Source: Acholeplasmatales bacterium
Lineage (GTDB): Bacteria > Bacillota_I > Bacilli_A > Acholeplasmatales > Anaeroplasmataceae
Length of the DNA stretch: 37,222 nt
Direction: 5' to 3'
Assembly: GCA_016288855.1 (NCBI GenBank)
Contig: JAEELJ010000017.1
Span: 1-37,222 of the forward strand
Shown: positions 24,912-32,471 of the stretch, one piece after another
Numbering within the stretch: position 1 is the stretch's first letter
Layout of the letters: every line of letters starts with the position of its first letter
Program-made: the position numbers and the translations under genes
Notes under the pieces: generated by a model
Seen by the model: the letters and a program-made list of their open reading frames with translations, nothing else
Database searches by the model: none
Told to the model about the DNA's origin: nothing

Positions 24912-25643
24912 TTATAAACTGTATAATTTTTTTATTTCATGTGGTTTAAGTTTTCTATATTCACCAACACCAAGTCCATCTAGTGTAACACCACCAAATG
25001 ATATTCTTTTAAGCTTTTTTACAGGGAATCCAACAGCCTCGCACATTTTTCTTACCTGTCTATTTCTTCCCTCAGTTATACCAAGCTTAATTAAAGTAGA
25101 TTTGTTCTTTCTATCAAAAGAAACAACCTCAACATGGCTTCTTTTTGTCATAACATTATCAATCATGACACCCTTTAATAATCTTTCAACTGCCTCTTGA
25201 GTAATAATGCCATCAAGTCTTGCTTGATATACCTTTTCTACTTCTTTTTCACTTCTTGTAAGCTTATATGATAATGTTCCATCATTTGTTAATAATAAAA
25301 CACCTGAAGTATCATAATCTAATCTACCAACTGGGAATATTCTTTCAGCATCAACTGTTTGTTTTTCTAAAAGATCCATTACGGTTCTTCTTCCTAATTT
25401 ATCAGATACAGTTGTTAAATAGCCTGTAGGCTTATTTAAAACATAATAAACTAATTCTTGCTTAAATAAAGGCTTACCATCAACAACTATTTCATCATTT
25501 TTAGATACTTTTGTTCCTAATGTAGTAACAATTTCTCCATTAACTTTTACTCTGCCCTGAGTTATAATCTCTTCACATTTTCTTCTAGAAGCAATTCCGC
25601 CCTGAGCCATAACCTTTTGTAATCTTTCTTTATTATCATCCAC
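24912..25643 (-). CDS. rluB: RluB/RsuA family 23S rRNA pseudouridine synthase
   Basis: An enzyme making a pseudouridine in rRNA. The N-terminal S4 domain (ERLQKVMAQGGIASRRKCEEII) is followed by the RsuA/RluB catalytic core with FPVGRLDYDTSGVLLLTNDG (Asp nucleophile in GRLDYDTSG) and EGRNRQVRKMCEAVG. The most likely start is GTG at 25643, because GGTGAT, matching the anti-SD, lies 4 bases upstream; TTG (25655) and GTG (25652) upstream in frame are alternatives. It is the first gene of the cluster, after an extended -10 promoter at 25681. Whether the target is position 2605 (RluB) is inferred from family and context. Confidence 0.9.
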   Translation of the reverse strand: MDDNKERLQKVMAQGGIASRRKCEEIITQGRVKVNGEIVTTLGTKVSKNDEIVVDGKPLFKQELVYYVLNKPTGYLTTVSDKLGRRTVMDLLEKQTVDAERIFPVGRLDYDTSGVLLLTNDGTLSYKLTRSEKEVEKVYQARLDGIITQEAVERLLKGVMIDNVMTKRSHVEVVSFDRKNKSTLIKLGITEGRNRQVRKMCEAVGFPVKKLKRISFGGVTLDGLGVGEYRKLKPHEIKKLYSL

Positions 25644-25680
25644 GACAATCACCAACCTAACAATTACAAATATTTCTCTT

Positions 25681-25689
25681 ATTATAACA
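25681..25689 (-). promoter_or_regulatory. extended -10 promoter of the rluB-cmk-S1-der-gpsA cluster
   Basis: Minus strand TG-T-TATAAT with TATAAT at 25681-25686, about 40 bases upstream of the rluB start. The -35 region is AT-rich and weak. It is divergent from the aminopeptidase promoter at 25757. Confidence 0.65.
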
Positions 25690-25756
25690 TATAATAAAAT
25701 TAATTAAAATTAATTTATTATTTTTTTTACTATTATATTTAATATAAAACATAAAA

Positions 25757-25765
25757 TGTTATAAT
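25757..25765 (+). promoter_or_regulatory. extended -10 promoter of the M18 aminopeptidase
   Basis: TG-T-TATAAT, with TATAAT at 25760-25765. It is followed by SD GGAGG (25775-25779) and ATG at 25789. Confidence 0.7.
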
Positions 25766-25788
25766 ATTAGCTACGGAGGTATTATATT

Positions 25789-27165
25789 ATGTATAACAAA
25801 AATGCATGGGAAAAATATACTGCAAAAGAATTTGATGCAGTTATGGAATTCTCAGAAGGCTATAAGAATTATCTTACAGCTTCTAAAACAGAAAGAGAAA
25901 TGGTTATTTCTTCTGTTGAATTAGCTAAAAAATATGGCTATAAGGACATAAAGGAATTCAAAACATTAAAGACTGGTGATAAGGTTTATGCAACTAACAA
26001 GGGTAAAAACTTTGCTGCATTTATCATTGGTAAGAAGTCAATTAAAGAGGGGTTAAATATTTTAGGTGCTCACATTGACTCACCAAGACTTGATATCAAG
26101 GAAAATCCTTTATATGAAGACAATAATATCGCTTATTTAGATACTCATTACTATGGTGGTATTATTAAGTACCAATGGGTTACTAGACCAATGGCTTTAC
26201 ATGGTGTAATTTGTAAAAAAGATGGTACAAATGTTATTGTTAATATTGGCGAAGATGAAAATGATCCAGTATTCTGTATTTCAGATTTATTAGTTCATTT
26301 ATCTCAAGACAAATTAACTAAAACTGCAGCAAAGGCTGTTGAAGGTGAAGATTTAGATTTAATTATCGGTGGCGGAATTACTTTTAAGGAAGACGATAAG
26401 AAAACAGTTAAAGCTAATATCTTAAACATTTTAAAGCAAAAATACGGTACAGATGAAGAAGATTTTGTTTCTGCAGAGTTAGAGGTAGTACCTGCAGGTA
26501 AAACAAGAGATTTAGGATTAGATCGTTCAATGGTATTAGGTTACGGACAAGATGATAAGGTTTGCTCATACACTTCTTTAATGGCTTTACTTGATTCATC
26601 TGATTTAGAAAGAACTTCTTCTGTTTATTTAGTTGATAAGGAAGAGGTTGGTTCAATCGGTGCAACAGGCGCTGAATCTAAATGGTATTTCAACCTTGTT
26701 GCAAGAATGATTGCAATGCAAGAAGGAAATTATAATGAATTAATGCTTATTGATTGCTTAGAAAAAACATTCATGCTTTCAAGTGATGTATCAGCAGGCT
26801 ATGATCCATTATATAAAGGTGTATTTGAAGCAAAGAATGCTTCTTACTTAGGAAATGGTATTACTTTCAACAAGTACACAGGTGCAAGAGGAAAATCTGG
26901 CTGTAATGATGCAATGCCTGAATATGTTGCAAAGATTAGAAAAATCATGGATGACAACAACATCAATTATCAAACTGCCGAATTAGGTAGAGTTGATGCA
27001 GGTGGAGGCGGAACTATCGCTTACATCATGGGTAATTACAATATGAATGTAATTGATGCTGGTGTTCCTGTATTATCAATGCATGCTCCTCAAGAAATCA
27101 CTTCTAAAGCTGATATTTATGAAGCTTATTTAGGATATAAGGCATTCATTAAAAACATTAAATAA
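25789..27165 (+). CDS. M18 family metallo-aminopeptidase
   Basis: A 458-residue cytosolic zinc aminopeptidase of the M18 (aspartyl aminopeptidase-like) family. The metal-ligand motifs are in order: GAHIDSPRLDI (His, about 91-101), GLDRSMVLGYGQDD (Asp, about 239-252), DKEEVGSIGATG (Glu pair), DVSAGYDP (Asp) and MHAPQEI (C-terminal His). DTHYYGGIIKYQWV is also typical. It would trim N-terminal residues from peptides. It is a single-gene unit with its own promoter and a strong terminator. Exact residue preference (Asp/Glu or broader) is not predictable. Confidence 0.93.
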   Translation: MYNKNAWEKYTAKEFDAVMEFSEGYKNYLTASKTEREMVISSVELAKKYGYKDIKEFKTLKTGDKVYATNKGKNFAAFIIGKKSIKEGLNILGAHIDSPRLDIKENPLYEDNNIAYLDTHYYGGIIKYQWVTRPMALHGVICKKDGTNVIVNIGEDENDPVFCISDLLVHLSQDKLTKTAAKAVEGEDLDLIIGGGITFKEDDKKTVKANILNILKQKYGTDEEDFVSAELEVVPAGKTRDLGLDRSMVLGYGQDDKVCSYTSLMALLDSSDLERTSSVYLVDKEEVGSIGATGAESKWYFNLVARMIAMQEGNYNELMLIDCLEKTFMLSSDVSAGYDPLYKGVFEAKNASYLGNGITFNKYTGARGKSGCNDAMPEYVAKIRKIMDDNNINYQTAELGRVDAGGGGTIAYIMGNYNMNVIDAGVPVLSMHAPQEITSKADIYEAYLGYKAFIKNIK

Positions 27166-27175
27166 TTTAAGCTAA

Positions 27176-27203
27176 GACACTAGATAGTCTAGTGTCTTTT
27201 TCT
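27176..27203 (+). terminator. terminator of the aminopeptidase gene
   Basis: GACACTAGA (27176-27184) and TCTAGTGTC (27188-27196) form a 9-bp stem with a 3-base loop, followed by TTTTTCTT. Confidence 0.92.
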
Positions 27204-27205
27204 TA

Positions 27206-27246
27206 TCAAAATATAACAAAAAGGGACTTTATTTCTAAAGTCCCTT
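27206..27246 (-). terminator. terminator of the split pfl operon
   Basis: AAGGGACTTTA (27221-27231) and TAAAGTCCCTT (27236-27246) form an 11-bp stem, followed on the minus strand by TTTGTTATATTTT. It is back-to-back with the aminopeptidase terminator. Confidence 0.9.
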
Positions 27247-27280
27247 ATATATATTAAAGATATTTTTGTACTTTCTTCAA

Positions 27281-27514
27281 TTACATTGATTCATGGATAG
27301 TACGAGAAATAACATCATCTTGCTGTTCCTTAGTAAGGTTGATGAACTTAACTGCGTATCCAGAAACACGAATTGTTAATTGAGGATATTTTTCAGGGTG
27401 AGCCTGAGCGTCTAATAATGTATCACGATTGAATACATTAACATTTAGGTGGTAACCACCATCTGATACATATGTATCAAGTAACTGAACTAAATTATTT
27501 ACTCTCTGTGACAT
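27281..27514 (-). CDS. stand-alone glycyl-radical subunit of pyruvate formate-lyase (GrcA-like)
   Basis: A 77-residue protein equal to the C-terminal domain of pyruvate formate-lyase. It carries the radical loop RVSGYAV with Gly52 as the radical site, preceded by [18 protein letters not shown] and PEKYPQLTI and ending in HESM, close to the PflB C terminus. The upstream pflB lacks exactly this domain. The gene has its own strong SD (AAGGAGG, about 9 bases before ATG) and lies 54 bases after the pflB stop. It is therefore a separate subunit rather than a frameshift product. In E. coli a similar spare part, GrcA, repairs oxygen-cleaved PFL. Here it must supply the only radical domain, unless an intact pflB lies elsewhere. 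Confidence 0.92.
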   Translation of the reverse strand: MSQRVNNLVQLLDTYVSDGGYHLNVNVFNRDTLLDAQAHPEKYPQLTIRVSGYAVKFINLTKEQQDDVISRTIHESM

Positions 27515-27568
27515 AATTGTTTCCTCCTTAATTTGTCTTATAGTAATCTATGCTTTTATACGTTAGAA

Positions 27569-29599
27569 TTAGTCTTCGTCCTTACCTAATGAAGCTGGAG
27601 TCATAGCGAATGTATTAGAAATACCATCTCTAGAATCTTCATATGGTAACTTAGCAACTGATTCAAGAGATGCTAATGCACCATTTGAATCTCTACCCAT
27701 CATTGGGTTTGCACCTGGAGCTAGAGGTACACCTACTCTACGACCATCTGGTGTATTACCAGTCTTCTTACCATATACAACGTTAGATGTAATAGTTAAG
27801 ATTGACATAGTAGGTTCAGATCCTCTATATGTATAATGCTTTCTGATATCGTTCATGAAAGTCTTTACTAGCCATACTGCGATTTCATCTACTCTATCAT
27901 CATTGTTACCATACTTAGGGAAATCTCCTTCAGTCTTGTAATCAACAACTAAGCCTTCAGCATCACGAATAGGAGTAACCTTTGCATACTTAATAGCTGA
28001 TAATGAGTCAACTGCTACTGATAAACCAGCGATACCTGTTGCGAAATATCTATGAACATTTGAATCATGTAAAGCCATTTCGAATGCTTCATATGAATAC
28101 TTATCATGCATGTAGTGAATTGCATTTAATGTATTAACATAAATGTCAGCTAACCAATCCATCATAATTTCATACTTATGCTTAACTTCATCGAAGTTTA
28201 ATGGACCATCGCCCATGATTGGCTGATATTCAGGACCAACTTGTACAGCCTTACCTGTAACCTTGTCCTTCAATAATTCATCCTTACCACCGTTAATAGC
28301 GTATAGTAAGCACTTAGCTAAGTTAGCACGTGCACCAAAGAACTGCATTTCCTTGCCTTCTCTCATTGAAGATACACAGCAAGCAATGTTGTAGTCATCG
28401 CCCATGTAAGGTCTCATTAATTCATCTGATTCATATTGAATTGCAGAAGTTTCAATTGATAATGATGCACAATATTCCTTGAAGCCCTTAGGTAATCTCT
28501 TAGACCATAAAACTGTTAGGTTTGGTTCTGGAGCTGGACCCATGTTTTCAAGAGTATGTAATAAACGGAATGCAGTCTTTGTAACTAAAGTTCTTCCGTC
28601 TGTACCCATACCACCGATTGATTCAGTAACCCATACTGGATCTCCTGAGAATAATTCATTATAAGATTGGATACGAGCAAATCTAACCATTCTTAACTTC
28701 ATAACGAAATGGTCAATGATTTCTTGTGCTTGCTCTTCTGTTAATGTACCATTCTTTAAATCTCTTTCGAAATAGATATCTAAGAATGCATTGTTACGAC
28801 CAATTGACATAGCAGCACCATTTTGGTCCTTAACAGCTCCTAAATAACCAAAATATAAGAATTGAACAGCTTCTTGAGCATTAGTAGCTGGCTTAGATGT
28901 ATCTACACCATAAGATAATGTCATTTCCTTGAAAGCCTTTAAAGCCTTGATTTGTTCAGCAATTTCTTCTCTATCTCTTACTCTATCTGGAGTCATTTCA
29001 CCACAGATTAAAGCCTTGTCTTCTTCCTTTTTCTTGATTAAGTAATCAACACCGTATAATGCAACTCTTCTGTAGTCACCAACGATTCTACCTCTACCAT
29101 AAGTATCAGGTAAACCAGTTAAAATGTGAGCTGTACGGCAAGCTCTCATTTCTGGAGTATAAACATCGAATACACCATCGTTATGAGTCTTACGATACTT
29201 TAAGAAGAAATTCTTAATAGTTTCATCTACAGTATAACCATATTGTTCAGCAGCTTGAACAGCCATTCTGATACCACCATTTGGCATGAAAGCTCTCTTT
29301 AATGGCTTGTCAGTTTGTAAACCAACGATCTTTTCTAAATCCTTGTTAATATAACCAGGCTTATGAGAGTTAACTTGTGATGGATTATCAATATCACAAT
29401 CTAAAACTCCACCCTTTGCATGCTCTTCCTTCATTAACTCTGAAACTTCTCTCCAAAGTTCTTTAGTAGCAGCAGTTGGACCAGCTAAGAAGCTAGCATC
29501 TCCTTCATAAGGAGTATAATTTCTTTGAATGAAGTCACGTACGTCGATTTCGTCGTTACTCCACTTTCCAGGAACGAATCCTTCCCATCCTTTGTACAT
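27569..29599 (-). CDS. pflB: pyruvate formate-lyase catalytic subunit lacking the glycyl-radical domain
   Basis: A 676-residue cytosolic enzyme that splits pyruvate with CoA into acetyl-CoA and formate under anaerobiosis. It aligns with E. coli PflB from the start (WEGFVPGKW) through the active-site pair C407-C408 in [25 protein letters not shown] to [16 protein letters not shown], where it stops. E. coli PflB continues about 80 residues with the glycyl-radical domain; here that domain is a separate gene (27281-27514). The two together (753) match the usual length of about 760. The SD before this gene (AGAGGT) is weaker than the one before the small subunit. It is transcribed from a consensus-like promoter with a palindrome and a Fur/PerR-like box. 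Confidence 0.95.
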   Translation of the reverse strand: MYKGWEGFVPGKWSNDEIDVRDFIQRNYTPYEGDASFLAGPTAATKELWREVSELMKEEHAKGGVLDCDIDNPSQVNSHKPGYINKDLEKIVGLQTDKPLKRAFMPNGGIRMAVQAAEQYGYTVDETIKNFFLKYRKTHNDGVFDVYTPEMRACRTAHILTGLPDTYGRGRIVGDYRRVALYGVDYLIKKKEEDKALICGEMTPDRVRDREEIAEQIKALKAFKEMTLSYGVDTSKPATNAQEAVQFLYFGYLGAVKDQNGAAMSIGRNNAFLDIYFERDLKNGTLTEEQAQEIIDHFVMKLRMVRFARIQSYNELFSGDPVWVTESIGGMGTDGRTLVTKTAFRLLHTLENMGPAPEPNLTVLWSKRLPKGFKEYCASLSIETSAIQYESDELMRPYMGDDYNIACCVSSMREGKEMQFFGARANLAKCLLYAINGGKDELLKDKVTGKAVQVGPEYQPIMGDGPLNFDEVKHKYEIMMDWLADIYVNTLNAIHYMHDKYSYEAFEMALHDSNVHRYFATGIAGLSVAVDSLSAIKYAKVTPIRDAEGLVVDYKTEGDFPKYGNNDDRVDEIAVWLVKTFMNDIRKHYTYRGSEPTMSILTITSNVVYGKKTGNTPDGRRVGVPLAPGANPMMGRDSNGALASLESVAKLPYEDSRDGISNTFAMTPASLGKDED

Positions 29600-29623
29600 A
29601 AAAATACCTCTTTCTTTCTATAT

Positions 29624-29645
29624 CAATGAGACATTTTCCTCATTG
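29624..29645 (-). other. hairpin in the pflB leader
   Basis: CAATGAG (29624-29630) and CTCATTG (29639-29645) form a 7-bp stem with an 8-base loop, about 25 bases upstream of the pflB start and just after the predicted transcription start. No T run follows, so it is not a terminator. It may stabilise the 5' end of the mRNA. Confidence 0.5.
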
Positions 29646-29653
29646 CCAAAAAC

Positions 29654-29682
29654 ATTATATATCAAATAAATTTGATATTCAA
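29654..29682 (-). promoter_or_regulatory. pflB promoter with overlapping palindrome
   Basis: Minus strand: TTGAAT (29677-29682), 17-base spacer, TATAAT (29654-29659). The perfect inverted repeat ATATCAAAT-AA-ATTTGATAT (29659-29678) fills the spacer, so a dimeric regulator bound there should repress. The regulator is unknown; the site does not match the FNR (TTGAT-N4-ATCAA) or Rex consensus. Confidence 0.75.
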
Positions 29683-29700
29683 TATATTTTATTTAATTAA

Positions 29701-29715
29701 TGAGAATAATTCTCA
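29701..29715. promoter_or_regulatory. Fur/PerR-type 7-1-7 box upstream of pflB
   Basis: TGAGAATAATTCTCA is a perfect 7-1-7 palindrome. It has the size and core (GAATnATTC) of operators of the Fur/PerR/Zur family (Fur core TGATAATnATTATCA). It lies 18 bases upstream of the pflB -35 box. Control by iron or peroxide is inference. Confidence 0.5.
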
Positions 29716-29835
29716 ACAATAACGTTTTCATAAATTTTATAGTTTTTTTCTTGTAAAAATCACATAATTATTTTATTATTATTTGTTTTTAGTGAATAAA
29801 ATTTCGTGTTTTTGTACAATTAATTATTATTTATC

Positions 29836-29883
29836 AAAATAAAAGAGGTAGTTTCTAATTTTAAATCAAAAACTACCTCTTTT
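29836..29883 (-). terminator. terminator of the pflA-thioredoxin-like operon
   Basis: AAAGAGGTAGTTT (29842-29854) and AAACTACCTCTTT (29870-29882) form a 13-bp stem, followed on the minus strand by TATTTTGAT. It lies 18 bases after the stop codon at 29902. The rest of 29600-29901 is the pflB control region and AT-rich DNA without a gene. Confidence 0.85.
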
Positions 29884-29901
29884 ATGAATTTTCTATAAAA
29901 A

Positions 29902-30234
29902 TTAAGATAAATTATATTTTTTCTTTATATCACTAATCTTTTTATCTAACCAGATTTCTAGTATTTCTTCTGGTTGAAATCCTCTACAACGTTCTTCTAA
30001 TTTATCATCATATAATATTAAAATCTGTGGTACAGATTCAACCTCATATTTAACAATTAATTCCATTGTATCAGGTGCTGCTTCTATATGATGTAGGTTA
30101 CAATCTGTTCTTTCTGATACTAATTTATGTAATATAGGCATTAATGTTAAACAGTTTGCACAAGATTCACCAGAAACTTCAACAACTGATATACCTTTTA
30201 AATATTCTTTATAATTCTTACTATTTAGCTGCAT
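29902..30234 (-). CDS. thioredoxin-like protein coupled to pflA
   Basis: A 110-residue single-domain thioredoxin-fold protein. The redox motif is SCANC (C25, C28), followed by LTLMPILHKLV. VESVPQILILYDDKL has the cis-Pro loop (VPQ) of thioredoxins and is followed by RGFQPEEILEIW. CANC is not the standard CGPC, so its potential or partner may differ. There is no signal peptide, so it is cytosolic. It overlaps pflA by 14 bases and is surely co-translated with it. A role in protecting or reducing the PFL system is suggested by context only. Confidence 0.85.
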   Translation of the reverse strand: MQLNSKNYKEYLKGISVVEVSGESCANCLTLMPILHKLVSERTDCNLHHIEAAPDTMELIVKYEVESVPQILILYDDKLEERCRGFQPEEILEIWLDKKISDIKKKYNLS

Positions 30235-30964
30235 CCTTAATCACTCCTAATAATATTTTTGCATGTCTTACTTCTTCTTTTGTAGGGATAGGTGTATCCA
30301 TTAAAGGATATTTAACACCTAACTGCTCATATTTAGGCTTTGCCATATCATGATATGGTAATACCTCAATTTTATCAACTGTCTTTAATGTATCAATAAA
30401 TTCCTTAGTTCTTTTTAAATATTCATCATTTAATGTAATTCCAGGAACTAATACATGTCTAATCCACATATGCTTACCATTATCTGATAAATATTTTGCA
30501 AATGCTAAAACATTTTTATTAGAATGGCCAGTAAGCTTTTTATGCTCATAATCATCAATATGCTTAATATCTAATAATACTAAATCAGTATATTTTAATA
30601 ATTCATTAACCTTTGCCATTATACTAGGATTGTTTTCATCAAACATTATTCCTGATGTATCTAATGCGGTATTTATTCCAGCTTCCTTAAATAATTTAAA
30701 TACCTCTGTAACAAATTCCATTTGTAGCATAGGTTCTCCACCTGTAATAGTAATACCACCATTATCACCAAAATAGCCTTTATATTTAATACCTCTATCA
30801 AATACTTCCTTTGGTGTAAATATTTGAGCATTATCCTGTGTCCAAGTATCTGGATTATGGCAATATAAGCAACGCATAGGACATCCCTTTACGAAAACAA
30901 CATATCTTATTCCAGGTCCATCTACTGTACCACCTGCAAAAAATGAATGTATTTTACCTTCCAT
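30221..30964 (-). CDS. pflA: pyruvate formate-lyase-activating enzyme
   Basis: A 247-residue radical SAM enzyme that installs the glycyl radical on pyruvate formate-lyase. The [4Fe-4S] motif is CPMRCLYC (C28, C32, C35). ITGGEPMLQMEF (SAM-binding GGE motif), DTSGI and HVLVPGITLNDEY follow. The N-terminal GGTVDGPGIRYVVFVKGCPM is diagnostic for PflA. Its partner Gly is on the separate small subunit at 27281-27514. It is transcribed apart from pflB, from an extended -10 promoter, and followed by the overlapping thioredoxin-like gene. SD AAGGAGGT is strong. Confidence 0.95.
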   Translation of the reverse strand: MEGKIHSFFAGGTVDGPGIRYVVFVKGCPMRCLYCHNPDTWTQDNAQIFTPKEVFDRGIKYKGYFGDNGGITITGGEPMLQMEFVTEVFKLFKEAGINTALDTSGIMFDENNPSIMAKVNELLKYTDLVLLDIKHIDDYEHKKLTGHSNKNVLAFAKYLSDNGKHMWIRHVLVPGITLNDEYLKRTKEFIDTLKTVDKIEVLPYHDMAKPKYEQLGVKYPLMDTPIPTKEEVRHAKILLGVIKDAAK

Positions 30965-30992
30965 ATTGGTACCTCCTTATATATGCAAAAAC

Positions 30993-31001
30993 ATTATATC
31001 A
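30993..31001 (-). promoter_or_regulatory. extended -10 promoter of pflA
   Basis: Minus strand TG-A-TATAAT (TATAAT 30993-30998), about 29 bases before the start. The sequence TATAATGTTTTTG is identical at the pflB promoter. Confidence 0.65.
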
Positions 31002-31042
31002 CAATCAAAATAAAGTTTATATAATCAATTTCTATTTAAGCG

Positions 31043-31074
31043 TTTTTCAAAAAAAATAAGGCCGGAGCCTTATT
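31043..31074 (-). terminator. terminator of the glyS-dnaG-rpoD-trmK operon
   Basis: AATAAGGC (31055-31062) and GCCTTATT (31067-31074) form an 8-bp stem with a CGGA loop, followed on the minus strand by TTTTTTTGAAAAACG. The stem overlaps the stop codon of the fusion gene. Confidence 0.9.
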
Positions 31075-32470
31075 TTAATTTATATTCTAACCACTTTAAA
31101 GAATATGAAACCCAATCTTCTACATATGGAATAATTTTTTCTTCATTTCCCTGTGCTGATTCAATATTTGCAACAGAAAGACCATGAGGCCCTAATGGGA
31201 ATAAATGATATTCAGCATTTAGATTATGTTTTTTATATGCTTCTAATAATAATAAAGAATTCATTACATTAACTGATGAATCAGTAAATGTGCCCCATAA
31301 GAATAAATCAGGCATTGAATCGTCAATTTGAGTTTCTAGTGACAAATAATTCATTAATTTAGGATCACCATATTTTTCAAATAAAATATGCTCAAAAGAT
31401 CCTTTATGAGAATATCTTTCATCACTTGTAACAACAGGATATGCAAGCATTAATAAATCACATCTTCTAATATTATAATCTTTATTATGACAATTAACCT
31501 CAAGCATACAATGACCACCAGCACTAAATCCTAAGCCAATCAGTTTAGAAACGTGATAATCATCCTGAATAAGACCAATAACATATGCTAGATAGCTTTG
31601 TGGTAATGGATAAGCTTCATCTTTAGTCTCTCTATAATTAACTATAACTACATGATAACCCTTTTCATGATACTTCTTCATTACAGGCTCTTCTTCTCTA
31701 GGGGATGTATATTGGTATCCACCACCTGCAGAAATAATTATTGTTGGTCTTGTTTCATCATCAATCCAGAAAGTTCTATAATAATTAGATGTTCCATTAA
31801 TATATTCCTTTTCATTAAAGGATATACCAATAATTTCATTTAATTCACTAATATTTCTTTCTAAATTCTTCTTTTTCATAGGATCTTTAATTTCTGATAA
31901 TCCTTTTGATAAAACATTAATTAAAGCCTCATAATGCTTAATAAAAGCTTCAGGCTTATTAGCTAAAAGCATTGGGCCATATTTGATTTCTTTTTCTGAA
32001 TAATCACATATACCATTCTTAAATACTATTATTTCATAATATTTACCATTATCAGTAATAGCATATTCCTTAGAAATCATAAATCCATTATCAGTTAGAT
32101 ATTTTCTTACGATATCAGAATCCTTATTAGCTTCAACAATGATTTTTTTACCATATATTTTATTATATGATTCTCTTAAGATATCTCTTATTAAGCTTCC
32201 ACCCATTCCAGCAACAATAACTGTATCAAATTCATCAATAATTTCTTTCAATCCATCAGATAATACAGTTTTTATTTTATCTTCTAAATGATTTTCTATA
32301 ATGCTTTCTTGCGCAGATTTTAATGGGCCTTCGTTAATATCACATGCGATTGCAGACTCACAGCCATAATATTTTACAGCTCTAATTGAAGCATATGCAT
32401 GATCACATCCTACGTCTACAACGCATTTCGAGCCTTTCGCAAGGCTCGCAATTAAATCTATTCTATCCAT
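31070..32470 (-). CDS. TrmK-like tRNA methyltransferase fused to an alpha/beta hydrolase
   Basis: A 466-residue two-domain protein. Residues 1-218 match TrmK, which methylates N1 of A22 in tRNA: SAM-binding VVDVGCDHAYASIRAV (17-32), ACDINEGPLKSA (42-53), TVIVAGMGGSLIRDIL (83-98), then the C-terminal coiled-coil (about 175-215). Residues 232-466 are an esterase-type alpha/beta hydrolase: oxyanion region AGGG (248-251), nucleophile elbow GLGFSAGG (312-319, Ser316), and acid and base at Asp397 (WGTFTDSSV) and His429 (GPHGLS), so the triad looks intact. The frame is continuous through the linker. In Bacillus subtilis trmK also lies downstream of sigA, but is not fused. It starts 1 base after the rpoD stop. 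No fusion of this kind is known to me; the hydrolase substrate is unknown. Confidence 0.85.
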   Translation of the reverse strand: MDRIDLIASLAKGSKCVVDVGCDHAYASIRAVKYYGCESAIACDINEGPLKSAQESIIENHLEDKIKTVLSDGLKEIIDEFDTVIVAGMGGSLIRDILRESYNKIYGKKIIVEANKDSDIVRKYLTDNGFMISKEYAITDNGKYYEIIVFKNGICDYSEKEIKYGPMLLANKPEAFIKHYEALINVLSKGLSEIKDPMKKKNLERNISELNEIIGISFNEKEYINGTSNYYRTFWIDDETRPTIIISAGGGYQYTSPREEEPVMKKYHEKGYHVVIVNYRETKDEAYPLPQSYLAYVIGLIQDDYHVSKLIGLGFSAGGHCMLEVNCHNKDYNIRRCDLLMLAYPVVTSDERYSHKGSFEHILFEKYGDPKLMNYLSLETQIDDSMPDLFLWGTFTDSSVNVMNSLLLLEAYKKHNLNAEYHLFPLGPHGLSVANIESAQGNEEKIIPYVEDWVSYSLKWLEYKLK

Positions 32471-32471
32471 T

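Noticed and set aside
26414-26665. Minus-strand 83-codon frame inside the aminopeptidase gene
   Set aside because: It lies wholly antisense to a well-conserved M18 enzyme and has no SD or recognisable domain.
27515-27568. Frameshift or sequencing error splitting pflB
   Set aside because: The upstream part ends in a clean stop at the natural domain boundary, 54 non-coding bases follow, and the downstream part has a strong SD and ATG. This fits two real genes.
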